A program made the position numbers and the translations under genes. The notes beneath the pieces were generated by a model. The model was not told where the DNA came from. It worked only from the letters and a program-made list of their open reading frames with translations, and ran no database searches. A stretch of DNA of 14,104 nucleotides. It comes from Coriobacteriales bacterium (GTDB taxonomy: Bacteria > Actinomycetota > Coriobacteriia > Coriobacteriales > UBA8131). Location: positions 1 to 14,104 of the forward strand of contig JAITEK010000142.1 in NCBI GenBank assembly GCA_031282085.1. Reading direction: 5' to 3'. The first letter of the stretch is position 1. Every line of letters begins with the position of its first letter. Shown here one piece after another: positions 1 through 7,463 of the stretch.

Positions 1-34
1 TAGAATCCTCCTGTGCCATTTTGGCGCAAGGTGC

Positions 35-110
35 GCCCCTTTAGCTCAGGGGATAGAGCGTCTGCCTCCGGAGCAGAAGGCCGCAGGTTCGAATCCTGCA
101 AGGGGCACCA
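35..110 (+). tRNA. tRNA-Arg (anticodon CCG), CCA encoded
   Basis: The sequence folds as a complete cloverleaf. The acceptor arm is 35-41 with 100-106 (7 bp) and the D stem is 44-47 with 56-59. The anticodon stem is 61-65 with 73-77, with loop CTCCGGA and anticodon CCG at 68-70. The variable loop is 78-82. The T stem is 83-87 with 95-99, closing the loop TTCGAAT. The discriminator base is A107 and CCA is encoded at 108-110. CCG reads the arginine codon CGG, which is used in this GC-rich coding sequence. No upstream gene is visible in the first 34 bases and I cannot assign a promoter there. Confidence 0.97.
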
Positions 111-243
111 GCGGATTCAGCGAAACCTTTTGCAGGATTCGAAGAATCCTGCAAGGGTTCGAGCGCCCGGAAAACGCACTGCGTTTTCAGCGAGAACGGG
201 TGGGAGCTTGCGACCACCCACGGACGCACCAGCGGATTCAGCG
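105..243 (+). repeat. Duplicated tRNA 3'-end segments bounding a 121-base unit
   Basis: The 18-base string GCACCAGCGGATTCAGCG, which starts inside the tRNA acceptor end, occurs at 105-122 and again exactly at 226-243. In between, GAATCCTGCAAGGG of the tRNA T arm (91-104) recurs at 144-157. The segment holds three hairpins: 127-157; 171-187 (AAAACG paired with CGTTTT); and 198-219 (GGGTGG paired with CCACCC). Direct repeats of a tRNA 3' end can be the footprint of an integrated element, but no integrase or other gene fits here. A small dispersed or slippage-generated repeat is more likely. Confidence 0.7.
127..157 (+). other. Strong stem-loop just downstream of tRNA-Arg
   Basis: The arm CTTTTGCAGGATTC (127-140) pairs with GAATCCTGCAAGGG (144-157) around a GAA loop. 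This gives 14 pairs, including two G-T wobbles. The inner 9 bp are perfect. It begins 17 bases after the encoded CCA. It could act as a 3' processing or termination structure for the tRNA transcript. It lacks the downstream T-run of an intrinsic terminator, so I do not call it one. Confidence 0.6.
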
Positions 244-291
244 CACCAGTACACCATCAGCATCAACAGTGCTGAGCGATCGGGAGGTTTT

Positions 292-822
292 ATGGGAATC
301 TATACGCCGCTTTATCAGCCGAACGGCAACGAGGTCGCCGTCATCGAGACGAATAAGGGCACCATCAAGGTCAAGCTCGCTGGCAAGGAGGCCCCCATCC
401 ATGTGGGTAACTTCGTCGAGTTGGCGCGCAAGGACTTCTATAACGGGCTCAAGTTCCATCGCCATGAACCGAACTTCGTCATCCAGGGCGGCTGCCCTCA
501 TACCCGCGACCTGACCGCCGAACAGGTGCGCGCCGGTGGCGGTTATCCGCCTCCCGGCACCGGTAATCCCGGCTACAGCATCAAGGGCGAGTGGATGGTT
601 AACCCCAACAACAAGCATCGCGACGGAACGCTCGCGATGGCGCGCTCCCAACATCCCGACTCGGCCGGCTCGCAGTTCTACTTCTGCCTCGGCCCCCAAG
701 CCTTTCTCGACGGCAATTACACGGTCTTTGGCGACCCGGTCGACCAGGCATCCATCGACGTGATACACGCGTTGGCAAAGGGCGACGAGATACTCTCCAT
801 CGAGATAGAGAACGGTGACTGA
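292..822 (+). CDS. Cyclophilin-type peptidyl-prolyl cis-trans isomerase
   Basis: This 176-residue protein is a single cyclophilin domain catalysing cis-trans isomerisation of X-Pro bonds during protein folding. Family signatures are visible. FHRHEPNFVIQGG (residues 55-67) carries the catalytic Arg57 and Gln65. GTLAMARS starts at residue 112 and is followed by SAGSQFYFCL, the SQF-type core strand. There is no signal peptide, lipobox or membrane segment, so it should be cytoplasmic. I chose ATG 292 because GGGAGG (282-287) lies just upstream and because the open frame before it runs through the tRNA and its repeats. It ends 20 bases before the TPR gene, which suggests co-transcription. The substrate is unknown. 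The family call is secure; the exact gene symbol is not. Confidence 0.93.
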   Translation: MGIYTPLYQPNGNEVAVIETNKGTIKVKLAGKEAPIHVGNFVELARKDFYNGLKFHRHEPNFVIQGGCPHTRDLTAEQVRAGGGYPPPGTGNPGYSIKGEWMVNPNNKHRDGTLAMARSQHPDSAGSQFYFCLGPQAFLDGNYTVFGDPVDQASIDVIHALAKGDEILSIEIENGD

Positions 823-842
823 AGGGAGCGGAGGGCGCAAGA

Positions 843-2231
843 TTGAAGAGCATATATTACGAGCAGGCGACAACCGCGTATAATGCGGCGGACTATCCCC
901 AGGCGCTCAAAGGCTACTACCAGTGCCTGAAGGAGGACTGGAGCACGTTTCGCCCCGGTGACGCCGGGCTGGTTTACCATCGTATCGGCAACTGCCTCAT
1001 CAAGATGCGTAACTTCCGGGAGGCTGCCGTCAGTTATCAGAAGGCGCTCCAAGACGACGGTTATTCCGAGAAGACGAGCATCTATGTGAATCTCGGGACC
1101 ACCCTCAACGGCATTGGCAAGTACACCGAGGCCGTCACCTACTTCAACAAGGCCCTCTCGGACGCCAGCTACGCGACGCCCTATCGCGCCTATATGGGCC
1201 TGGGCAACGCCTACACAAAGCTCGAGCGGAATATCGAGGCGGGTACGGCCTATCGCGACGCGGCTCTGGACGAGAGCAACCCCAACCCCGTCAAGGCGCT
1301 TATGAGCCTTGCCACCACCTTCTCGACCTTGGGACGGCCCCATGACGCCGCGGAGGCGTACCTCGCCATCCTCGACTTCCGCGTTACGGGCAAGACGCTC
1401 AACACCACGCTTGATCGCCTGGGGCAGGCCTACGTTGCTGCGGGGCGCTATCAGGAGGGGTTCAATACCTTTGAGGAGCTGCTCTCGCGGGAGCGGTTCT
1501 CGCTCTCAGCGGAGGGCACGCAGGACTACCAAAAGGCGCGCCGGGCACTCGGGCTCGCTGTTGAGAGCACTCCGGCGGCCTCGGAGCCCGTTGTTGCGGC
1601 CACGCAGGATGACGCGTTTGCCGGCCTCGACCATACGGCGCAGCTCTCTTCCTCCCAGATCGGCCCCTACGACGCCGTCGACCTCGACGCGGAGCAGGAC
1701 TTCGGTGGCGGCAACGTCCCCCATCCGGGGGATACGGGTTTCTTCACGGCGACCGACGCCGACCTCATCGCCTCCAGCAAGCGCGCGATGCGCCGGGAGC
1801 GCAAACTGCGCCACACCGGGCTCAAGGTCTTTTTGGTCATCGTGGCCCTTCTCGTTGTGCTGCTTGGCGTCAGCATCGTTGCTTATACCCAGGGCGTGGG
1901 CATACCGTCGCAGGAGAAGGTCATCACGGACTTCTTCAAGGCCTATGCCGACGACGAACCGATTGATGTGGTGAAAAGCTACTGGGTCGTGGGCGCCGAG
2001 GAGGACGAGAAGACCCTCGCACGCCTTCTCGACGGCGTGGCGAAGTCATCCAACGTGACCATCCGAGGCGTGGACGCCCATATGAGGGAGTCCCAGGTCC
2101 TGGTTGACGTGCGGCTTTCGGGGAGCGACAGCGCCCCGCTCCACTACCGCATCGACCTCGTGCGCGACCTTCTCGGATGGAAGATAGGTGGTATCGAGCT
2201 GGTATTCGCCTCAACCGAGACAACCAACTGA
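843..2231 (+). CDS. Membrane-anchored tetratricopeptide-repeat protein
   Basis: This 462-residue protein has at least five TPR-like helix pairs over roughly residues 5-230. Repeated patterns include YHRIGNCLIKMRNFREAAVSY, YVNLGTTLNGIGKYTEAVTYF and LDRLGQAYVAAGRYQEGFNTF. An acidic, low-complexity linker follows (about 235-310), then a basic stretch (KRAMRRERKLRH), one transmembrane helix (about 327-348) and a C-terminal domain of about 110 residues. By the positive-inside rule the TPR part is cytoplasmic and the C-terminal domain is outside. The start is TTG at 843, with GGAGGG seven bases upstream; no better ATG sits near it. TPR domains bind proteins, so a scaffold role at the membrane is plausible, but I do not recognise a named family. 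It lies between a prolyl isomerase and ndk. Confidence 0.88.
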   Translation: MKSIYYEQATTAYNAADYPQALKGYYQCLKEDWSTFRPGDAGLVYHRIGNCLIKMRNFREAAVSYQKALQDDGYSEKTSIYVNLGTTLNGIGKYTEAVTYFNKALSDASYATPYRAYMGLGNAYTKLERNIEAGTAYRDAALDESNPNPVKALMSLATTFSTLGRPHDAAEAYLAILDFRVTGKTLNTTLDRLGQAYVAAGRYQEGFNTFEELLSRERFSLSAEGTQDYQKARRALGLAVESTPAASEPVVAATQDDAFAGLDHTAQLSSSQIGPYDAVDLDAEQDFGGGNVPHPGDTGFFTATDADLIASSKRAMRRERKLRHTGLKVFLVIVALLVVLLGVSIVAYTQGVGIPSQEKVITDFFKAYADDEPIDVVKSYWVVGAEEDEKTLARLLDGVAKSSNVTIRGVDAHMRESQVLVDVRLSGSDSAPLHYRIDLVRDLLGWKIGGIELVFASTETTN

Positions 2232-2246
2232 CGGGTTCTTCGTCAG
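2228..2246 (+). other. Stem-loop between TPR gene and ndk
   Basis: CTGACG (2228-2233) pairs perfectly with CGTCAG (2241-2246) around a seven-base loop. The stop codon of the TPR gene is inside the left arm. No T-run follows, so it is more likely a processing or stability element than a terminator, if it matters at all. Confidence 0.4.
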
Positions 2247-2275
2247 AGACCGAACAGGACAGGGAAAGGACTACC

Positions 2276-2680
2276 ATGTCACAAAGAACGTATCTCATGC
2301 TCAAGCCCGATGCCGTTGCCAACAGGCATATCGGCGAGATCATAGCGCGTTTTGAGCGCGTCGGCCTGGTGATCGAGCGCCTTGAGCTCGCCCAGGTCAC
2401 ACCCGAGCAGGCCGCTGCGAACTACGCCGAGCACGAGGGCAAGCCCTTCTATGAGGGCCTGATCGCGTATATCACCTCGGGCCCCGTGGTAAAGATGGTC
2501 GTCAGCGGGCCGGACGCCGTTGCCATCGCCCGCAAGCTCATGGGGGCGACCAACCCCAAAGAGGCTGCTCCCGGCACCATCCGCGGGGATTTCGGGCTCG
2601 TGATGGACGCTAACGTCATCCACGGCTCCGACTCGCCGGAGTCAGCGGCTCGCGAGATAGGAATATTCTTCCCCACCTGA
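2276..2680 (+). CDS. ndk: Nucleoside diphosphate kinase
   Basis: This 134-residue protein matches the usual length of bacterial Ndk. It moves the gamma phosphate of ATP to other (d)NDPs through a phospho-histidine and so balances the nucleotide pools. The N-terminal YLMLKPDAV contains the conserved Lys of the family. The active-site block ANVIHGSDSPESA carries His116, the phosphorylated residue. GTIRGDFG, before it, is also a family hallmark. ATG 2276 follows a purine-rich AGGGAAAGGA. The open frame extends upstream only because it overlaps the TPR gene in another frame. It lies 44 bases after the TPR gene and just before the mreB promoter, so it probably closes the first transcription unit. 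Confidence 0.97.
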   Translation: MSQRTYLMLKPDAVANRHIGEIIARFERVGLVIERLELAQVTPEQAAANYAEHEGKPFYEGLIAYITSGPVVKMVVSGPDAVAIARKLMGATNPKEAAPGTIRGDFGLVMDANVIHGSDSPESAAREIGIFFPT

Positions 2681-2690
2681 TGATGACGGT

Positions 2691-2720
2691 TTCATAGCAG
2701 GGTGTCCGATGTGCTAAAAT
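2691..2720 (+). promoter_or_regulatory. Predicted sigma-70-type promoter for the mre/rod operon
   Basis: The -35-like TTCATA (2691-2696, four of six consensus bases) and TAAAAT (2715-2720, five of six) are separated by 18 bases. TG at 2712-2713 gives an extended -10 (TGCTAAAAT). This AT-rich patch stands out in GC-rich DNA. It begins 11 bases after the ndk stop and would give a leader of about 105 bases before mreB. Prediction from sequence only. Confidence 0.6.
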
Positions 2721-2723
2721 AGT

Positions 2724-2752
2724 CCCTCAGTGCTTCCCCCGAACATTGAGGG
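2724..2752 (+). other. Stem-loop in the mreB leader
   Basis: CCCTCAGTG (2724-2732) pairs with CATTGAGGG (2744-2752), nine pairs with one G-T wobble, around an 11-base C-rich loop. It overlaps the expected transcription start near 2727, so in RNA the stem may be trimmed at its base. It might influence transcript stability, or the DNA palindrome might bind a regulator. Confidence 0.4.
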
Positions 2753-2831
2753 CGTATGGCATGCCGTCTTGCGGCCTGCAAAGCGTTGTTTGCCCGTAGC
2801 CGTAGCGAGTTCTTAGGAGAAATGAGCGACG

Positions 2832-3872
2832 ATGTCGTTTTTCGATAACCTCTTCAGCCAGTGGAGCTATGACATGGCCATCGACCTTGGCACAGCTAAC
2901 ACATTGGTTGCGATAGCGGATAGAGGTATCGTCTTGAATGAGCCGTCGGTTGTCGCTATCGACAACGAGGCGAATCGTGTGCTTTCCGTTGGCAGGGAGG
3001 CGCGCGAGATGATCGGGCGCAACCCCGGCAATATCTCGGTTGAGCGTCCCCTCGCCGACGGCGTTATCGCCGACTACGACGTCACTGAGGCCATGCTCTC
3101 ATATTTCATCCGCAAAGCCAGCCCCAAGACCGGCCTATGGCAGCCCAAACCGCGCATCGTCATCTGCATACCCTGCGGCGTGACCTCGGTTGAGAAGCGC
3201 GCGGTCTTTGAGGCGACCATCCAGGCGGGCGCGCGTCAGGCCTTCCTCATCGAGGAGCCTATGGCCGCCGCCATCGGGGCGGGTCTGCCCGTGGAGGAGC
3301 CGACTGGCTCGATGGTCGTTGACATCGGCGGCGGCACCACGGAGATTGCGGTTATCTCGCTCGGCGGCATCGTGACCTTCCGCTCGCTGCGCATCGCTGG
3401 CAACGAGTTCGACGAGGCTGTTGCCCGCCATGTCCGCGAGGTCTACGGGCTCAATATCGGTACGCGCACCGCCGAGGACATCAAGATAGCCATCGGCTCG
3501 GCCATGCCCATCGCCACAGGCGAGCTGGACATGGAGATCTCGGGGCGCGACCTTACGACCAACCTGCCGCGCAGCGAGACCATCCAATCCGAAGATGTGC
3601 GCGAGGGCATCAAAAGCCCTCTGCAGGACATACTCATCGCCATCAAAGAGACCTTCCTCGAGACCGACCCCGACCTTGCGGCCGACATCATCCGTAACGG
3701 CGTGCTGCTCACGGGCGGCGGCGGTCAACTCAAGATGCTCGATTCCTTCCTCACGCGCGAGCTTGAGGTTCCAGTGATGATGTCCGACACGGCCATGACC
3801 AACGTCGTCGTCGGCTGTGCGCGGGCGCTTGAGAACCCGCGCGCCCTGCAGCGCTCCTACACTCAGCGTTAG
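2832..3872 (+). CDS. mreB: Rod shape-determining actin homologue MreB
   Basis: This 346-residue protein has the standard MreB length. MreB forms membrane-bound actin-like filaments that orient the cell-wall elongation complex. Actin-fold motifs appear in order. Phosphate-1 DLGTANT is at residues 18-24. EEPMAAAIGAG follows near residue 140. Phosphate-2 DIGGGTTE starts at Asp164, and the adenosine motif LLTGGGGQ lies around residues 292-299. An N-terminal FFDNLFSQW could serve as the short amphipathic membrane-binding helix. The start is ATG 2832, with AGGAG at 2815-2819; that 12-base spacing is rather long. A competing ATG at 2822 in another frame gives only eight codons. It is the first gene of the operon, 15 bases before mreC. 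Confidence 0.98.
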   Translation: MSFFDNLFSQWSYDMAIDLGTANTLVAIADRGIVLNEPSVVAIDNEANRVLSVGREAREMIGRNPGNISVERPLADGVIADYDVTEAMLSYFIRKASPKTGLWQPKPRIVICIPCGVTSVEKRAVFEATIQAGARQAFLIEEPMAAAIGAGLPVEEPTGSMVVDIGGGTTEIAVISLGGIVTFRSLRIAGNEFDEAVARHVREVYGLNIGTRTAEDIKIAIGSAMPIATGELDMEISGRDLTTNLPRSETIQSEDVREGIKSPLQDILIAIKETFLETDPDLAADIIRNGVLLTGGGGQLKMLDSFLTRELEVPVMMSDTAMTNVVVGCARALENPRALQRSYTQR

Positions 3873-3887
3873 GGGGTCGCCTTCCCG

Positions 3888-4856
3888 ATGGCGCTCAATC
3901 CCAACAGGCCCCGCAAACTCCCTGGGGGAATACTGCTTTTTGTGCTGTGCCTGCTTTCCGTCGTGCTGTTGACGGTGTGGGCGCGGGAGCCGATAGACGG
4001 CCCGTTGCACCGCGCGAAGTCCGTGGCCGAGACAGCGGTCACGCCGCTGAGGCTCGTCGGTTCCGTCATCACGACGCCCATAAGCGCGCTGGGCACCTTC
4101 TTCACGAACGTCACAACCGACGAGGAGACGGTCGCCGCGCTGCGCGCGCAGAACGAGGAGCTTGAGTCCCAGGTGATACGCATGGAGGAATACCGGCAGG
4201 AGAACGAGCGGCTCTCGCAACTGCTCGGGCTGAAGGACGCCTACAACCTCGAGACCGTTGGCGCGCGCGTCATCAGCACGAGCACCGACTCCTGGAACCG
4301 TACCATCACCATCAACAAAGGGAGCCTGGCCGGCTTAGCGGTGGGCATGCCGGTTATGAGCGCAAACGGGCTGATAGGACAGATAGAGAGCGTAAGCCCC
4401 TACAGTTCGGTGGTGCGTCTCATCATCGATGAGGCGAGCGGAGTCTCGGCCTTTTTGCAGTCGAGCCGCACCGAAGGGGTGCTTTCCGGCTCGGTCGACG
4501 GCGTCTTGCGTCTCGACTTCATCCCGCTGACGGTTGCCGTTGAACCGGGGGACATCGTTATCACCTCGGGCGCGGGTGGCGTCTTTCCCAAGGGTATCCC
4601 TATCGGTGAGGTTGCGACCGTTGAGCCCGGGGCCTCGGGTGTGTACCACTACATCATCGTTAAGCCAGTGACCCGCGTGTCGGCGTATGAGGAGGTGCTC
4701 GTCCTCATCGGTAATGAGGCGGAGATAAGCCCTGTGGAGCAGGGCACGGCGCCCTCTGGCAGTGAAGGCGCGGGCAACGGCGCGGAGGGTAGCTCCGCGG
4801 GCGACGGCACTGACGGCGCCAGCAGCGCCAACGGCGGTACGGAGGCGGGCAGATGA
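3888..4856 (+). CDS. mreC: Rod shape-determining protein MreC
   Basis: This 322-residue protein has a short basic cytoplasmic N-terminus (NRPRK), one membrane helix (about residues 15-31), and a coiled coil rich in Glu, Gln and Leu (about 78-115). The two-lobed beta domain typical of MreC follows, with GLAVGMPVM, NGLIGQIESV and GDIVITSGAGGVFPKGIPIGEV. The last 40 or so residues are a Gly/Ser/Ala/Glu-rich disordered tail, which most MreC proteins lack or keep short. MreC sits outside the membrane and activates the PBP2-RodA pair. ATG 3888 follows AGGGGG at 3871-3876. The stop overlaps the mreD start as ATGA, which suggests translational coupling. Confidence 0.95.
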   Translation: MALNPNRPRKLPGGILLFVLCLLSVVLLTVWAREPIDGPLHRAKSVAETAVTPLRLVGSVITTPISALGTFFTNVTTDEETVAALRAQNEELESQVIRMEEYRQENERLSQLLGLKDAYNLETVGARVISTSTDSWNRTITINKGSLAGLAVGMPVMSANGLIGQIESVSPYSSVVRLIIDEASGVSAFLQSSRTEGVLSGSVDGVLRLDFIPLTVAVEPGDIVITSGAGGVFPKGIPIGEVATVEPGASGVYHYIIVKPVTRVSAYEEVLVLIGNEAEISPVEQGTAPSGSEGAGNGAEGSSAGDGTDGASSANGGTEAGR

Positions 4857-5389
4857 TACGGGAACCCCGCAGGACACGCCTCTCATTCACCGTGGTGGGT
4901 TCGCTTCTCACCTTTATCCTCCAGGTCACCGTCGCGCCGAACATCGCCATCCTCGATGTCGTGCCGAATTTCATCCTGGGCTTCGTCATCCTCAACGCGA
5001 TGTTCAGCAACACCATCCGTTCATCCCTGACGGGTTTTATCCTCGGGTTGCTGTTCGATCTCACAACGCAGGGGCCGCTCGGCGCCCTGTCTTTTGTGCT
5101 CGCCATCGTGGGCTACAGCGTCAGCTCGCTCAACAAGGAGCTGTTCTCGGGGAGCTGGCAGGTGCAGGCTTTCTTCTTGCTGGGAGCGGCGTTCTTCGGC
5201 GAGCTGTTCTACGCGGTGCTCCTCTCTGTGATCGGCTACGACTCCGACTTCCTCCTCTCTTTGGGCATGCGCGTGCTTCCGGGCACTCTCTACGATGCGC
5301 TATTCGGCCTTATCGTGTTTCCGCTCATGCAGCGTTCCGGGGAGCGACGGCGTGGCAAGTCAGACCTCCTCAGAGGCAAATTAGACTGA
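4853..5389 (+). CDS. mreD: Rod shape-determining membrane protein MreD
   Basis: This 178-residue, very hydrophobic protein has about five predicted membrane segments. They begin at LSFTVVGSLLTFILQV and include PNFILGFVIL, LTGFILGLLFDLTTQGPLG and FFLLGAAFFGELFYAVLL. The block GFILGLLFDL near the centre is typical of MreD. It ends in a short basic tail (RSGERRRGKSDLLRGKLD) likely on the cytoplasmic side. MreD is an integral component of the Rod complex and partners MreC. Its ATG shares four bases with the mreC stop, and its TGA lies one base before the PBP2 gene. Sequence conservation in MreD is weak, so position in the operon carries much of the call. Confidence 0.93.
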   Translation: MIREPRRTRLSFTVVGSLLTFILQVTVAPNIAILDVVPNFILGFVILNAMFSNTIRSSLTGFILGLLFDLTTQGPLGALSFVLAIVGYSVSSLNKELFSGSWQVQAFFLLGAAFFGELFYAVLLSVIGYDSDFLLSLGMRVLPGTLYDALFGLIVFPLMQRSGERRRGKSDLLRGKLD

Positions 5390-5390
5390 G

Positions 5391-7463
5391 ATGGATTCCC
5401 GCATACTCATAGCGCTCATCGCGGCCGCGGTCTTTGTGCTGGTGTTCTCCGCCTTGGTCGTCGCGCTTGTCGTTCGGGCGCGCCGCCGTAAGGGGCTGAT
5501 CGTCAAGAAGGATTTTGAGTGGCACAGCATGCCCGAGGGCGTCGGCATAGACGGTGTGCGCAAGCCCGACGCGCCCGAACGCAAAAGCCGTATGCAGGGG
5601 CGTGGCCGCCTGTACGCCTTTGGCCTCGTGATAGCGGGGGTCTTCGGAACGCTGGCCATGCGGCTGTGGTCGTTGCAGATGATCTCCAGCAGTACCTATC
5701 AAAAGCAGGCTGAGGAGAACATGACCTCGGAGGTCTCCACCCCCGCGCCCCGCGGTCGCATCCTCGACCGCAACGGCAAGGAACTGGTGGGCAACCGTCC
5801 GTCGCTGTGCGTGGCGGCACCTAAGCGCATTGCGGAGGACCCCGTGCTCGTCCACCTCCTCGCGCTCGTCCTCGGCATGCCCAAAGGCGTCGTGCGGCGC
5901 GCTCTGCTCGACAACAGCCTGGGGGCGCAGGCAAGCCGCATCGTGGCCACGGACGTGCCGATGAGCGCCGTGGCCTTTATCCGGGAGCACCAACAGATCT
6001 TTTCCGGCGTGGAGATCATCGAGCGGACGGTGCGTACCTACCCCTACGGCAGCCTTGCCGCCCATGTCCTGGGCTATATCGGGCCGGTTACCGACGTCGA
6101 TTTGCTGCCCAAGGGAGGCATCACCTACGAGGGGGATGACTTTATCGGCAAGAGCGGCGCGGAATTCGCTTTTGAGAGTGTGCTACAGGGCGTGCGAGGC
6201 ACACGCATCTACCGCGTTGACGTGCAGGGAAACCCGCTTTCCCTGATCGACGAGGCGCCGCCCCACAGCGGCTCGGACGTCTGTTTGACCATCGATGTCG
6301 AGTTGCAGCAGGCCACCGACCGCATCATCGCGGACGTAATCACGTCCTCCCATCAGCGCGGCTTCACGTATGCGGACGCCGGTGCGCTCGTCTGTCTTGA
6401 CATAGAGGACGGGGGCATCCTCGCCTCGTCGAGCTATCCCAGCTTTGAGCCGGAGCGCCTTGCGAACGGCATCTCCGACGAACTGTGGGAGGAGCTGAAT
6501 CGGGAAGGCTCCGGTTTTCCGCTGACGAACCGCGTTATCTCGGGCCTGTATCCCGCCGCCTCGACCTTTAAGGCGTTTACGGGGCTTGCAGGATTGGAGT
6601 ACGGCATCATCTCGGGCGATACGCACTTCAACTGCACAGGTTCCTGGGAGGACTACGGCATAGAATGGGCGCAGCGGTGCTGGATATACCCCAGCGGGCA
6701 CGGCTACCTCGGTCTTGAGGAGGCCATCAACCAGAGCTGCGACATCTTCTTCTACAACGTCGCCGCCGCCTTCTTCGAGCGTTGGAACAAGGGCGCCGAT
6801 GAGGAGCGGGTCGACGAGTTGCAGGACTTCCTCAAGACCTGGGGCTTTGGCTCGGCAACCGGCGTTGACCTACCGGGCGAGATGGAGGGACGCGTCCCCA
6901 CCGCCGCCTGGAAGAAGGAGATGTTCTCGGAGACGCCGGAACCTGCCCAATGGCAGGGAGGGGATATGGTCAATATGATTATCGGCCAGGGCGACATCCT
7001 CGTCACGCCGCTGCAGATAGCGAACGGCTACGCGGCCATCGCGCGCCGCAAGGCACTCAAGCCGCATATCTTCCACCAGGTGCTCAGCGATAAGGGTGAG
7101 GTGGTGGTCGCCAGCAAACCGGAGGAGAGCGCGGTGCAGCCGACGATGAACGAGGCGTACCTCGGCCGCATCGAAGATGGGCTGCGGCGGGTCATCAGCC
7201 GCATGGGGGGTAAGTTCAACGAGCTGCCCGTGCAGGCGGCCGGCAAATCCGGGACCGCAGAGGTTGCCTCCGCCAAGGCCGATTTCTCCTGGTTCGTGGC
7301 CTTTGCCCCGGCCAGTGAGCCAAAGTACTGCGTCGCCTGTGTGGTCGAACAGGCGGGCGACGGATCCTCGGCAGCGGTGCTCGGCGTGCAGCACACGCTG
7401 GCCGCCCTCTACGGGGTGGACATAGGTGAGATAATCGTGACCGAGGGAAGCAGGGAGCGCTAG
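5391..7463 (+). CDS. mrdA: Class B penicillin-binding protein 2, Rod-complex transpeptidase
   Basis: This 690-residue DD-transpeptidase crosslinks peptidoglycan made by RodA. The dimerisation domain begins with TPAPRGRILDRNGKELVGNRP. The catalytic motifs are SxxK (S391-T-F-K394), SxN-type S449-C-D451 and K619-S-G-T. The PBP2 hallmark GQGDILVTPLQIANGYAAIA lies between the last two. Oddly there are two membrane segments. Residues 5-28 are followed by the basic RARRRK, and residues 74-90 are the usual class B anchor. A cytoplasmic loop of about 45 residues lies between them. Known PBP2 proteins generally have only the second. The start ATG 5391 lies one base after mreD, with a weak AGAGG 14 bases before it. 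An internal ATG at codon 68 would give the standard form but has no visible ribosome site. Confidence 0.95.
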   Translation: MDSRILIALIAAAVFVLVFSALVVALVVRARRRKGLIVKKDFEWHSMPEGVGIDGVRKPDAPERKSRMQGRGRLYAFGLVIAGVFGTLAMRLWSLQMISSSTYQKQAEENMTSEVSTPAPRGRILDRNGKELVGNRPSLCVAAPKRIAEDPVLVHLLALVLGMPKGVVRRALLDNSLGAQASRIVATDVPMSAVAFIREHQQIFSGVEIIERTVRTYPYGSLAAHVLGYIGPVTDVDLLPKGGITYEGDDFIGKSGAEFAFESVLQGVRGTRIYRVDVQGNPLSLIDEAPPHSGSDVCLTIDVELQQATDRIIADVITSSHQRGFTYADAGALVCLDIEDGGILASSSYPSFEPERLANGISDELWEELNREGSGFPLTNRVISGLYPAASTFKAFTGLAGLEYGIISGDTHFNCTGSWEDYGIEWAQRCWIYPSGHGYLGLEEAINQSCDIFFYNVAAAFFERWNKGADEERVDELQDFLKTWGFGSATGVDLPGEMEGRVPTAAWKKEMFSETPEPAQWQGGDMVNMIIGQGDILVTPLQIANGYAAIARRKALKPHIFHQVLSDKGEVVVASKPEESAVQPTMNEAYLGRIEDGLRRVISRMGGKFNELPVQAAGKSGTAEVASAKADFSWFVAFAPASEPKYCVACVVEQAGDGSSAAVLGVQHTLAALYGVDIGEIIVTEGSRER

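Noticed and set aside
41..229. 62-codon minus-strand frame opposite the tRNA
   Set aside because: It is antisense to tRNA-Arg and the repeat hairpins, a well-known kind of spurious protein; no coding signal of its own.
13..291. In-frame upstream extension of the prolyl isomerase through the tRNA
   Set aside because: It is a translation of the tRNA and its repeats. The good ribosome site and family start are at 282-292.
3135..4220. 361-codon minus-strand frame opposite mreB/mreC
   Set aside because: It is a shadow caused by GC-rich codon structure; the product is His/Arg/Asp-rich with no domain, and the plus strand is clearly mreB and mreC.
6735..6743. Apparent loss of the SxN motif in PBP2 (reads SCD)
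   Set aside because: PBP2-type transpeptidases often have SxD here, so this is not a defect.
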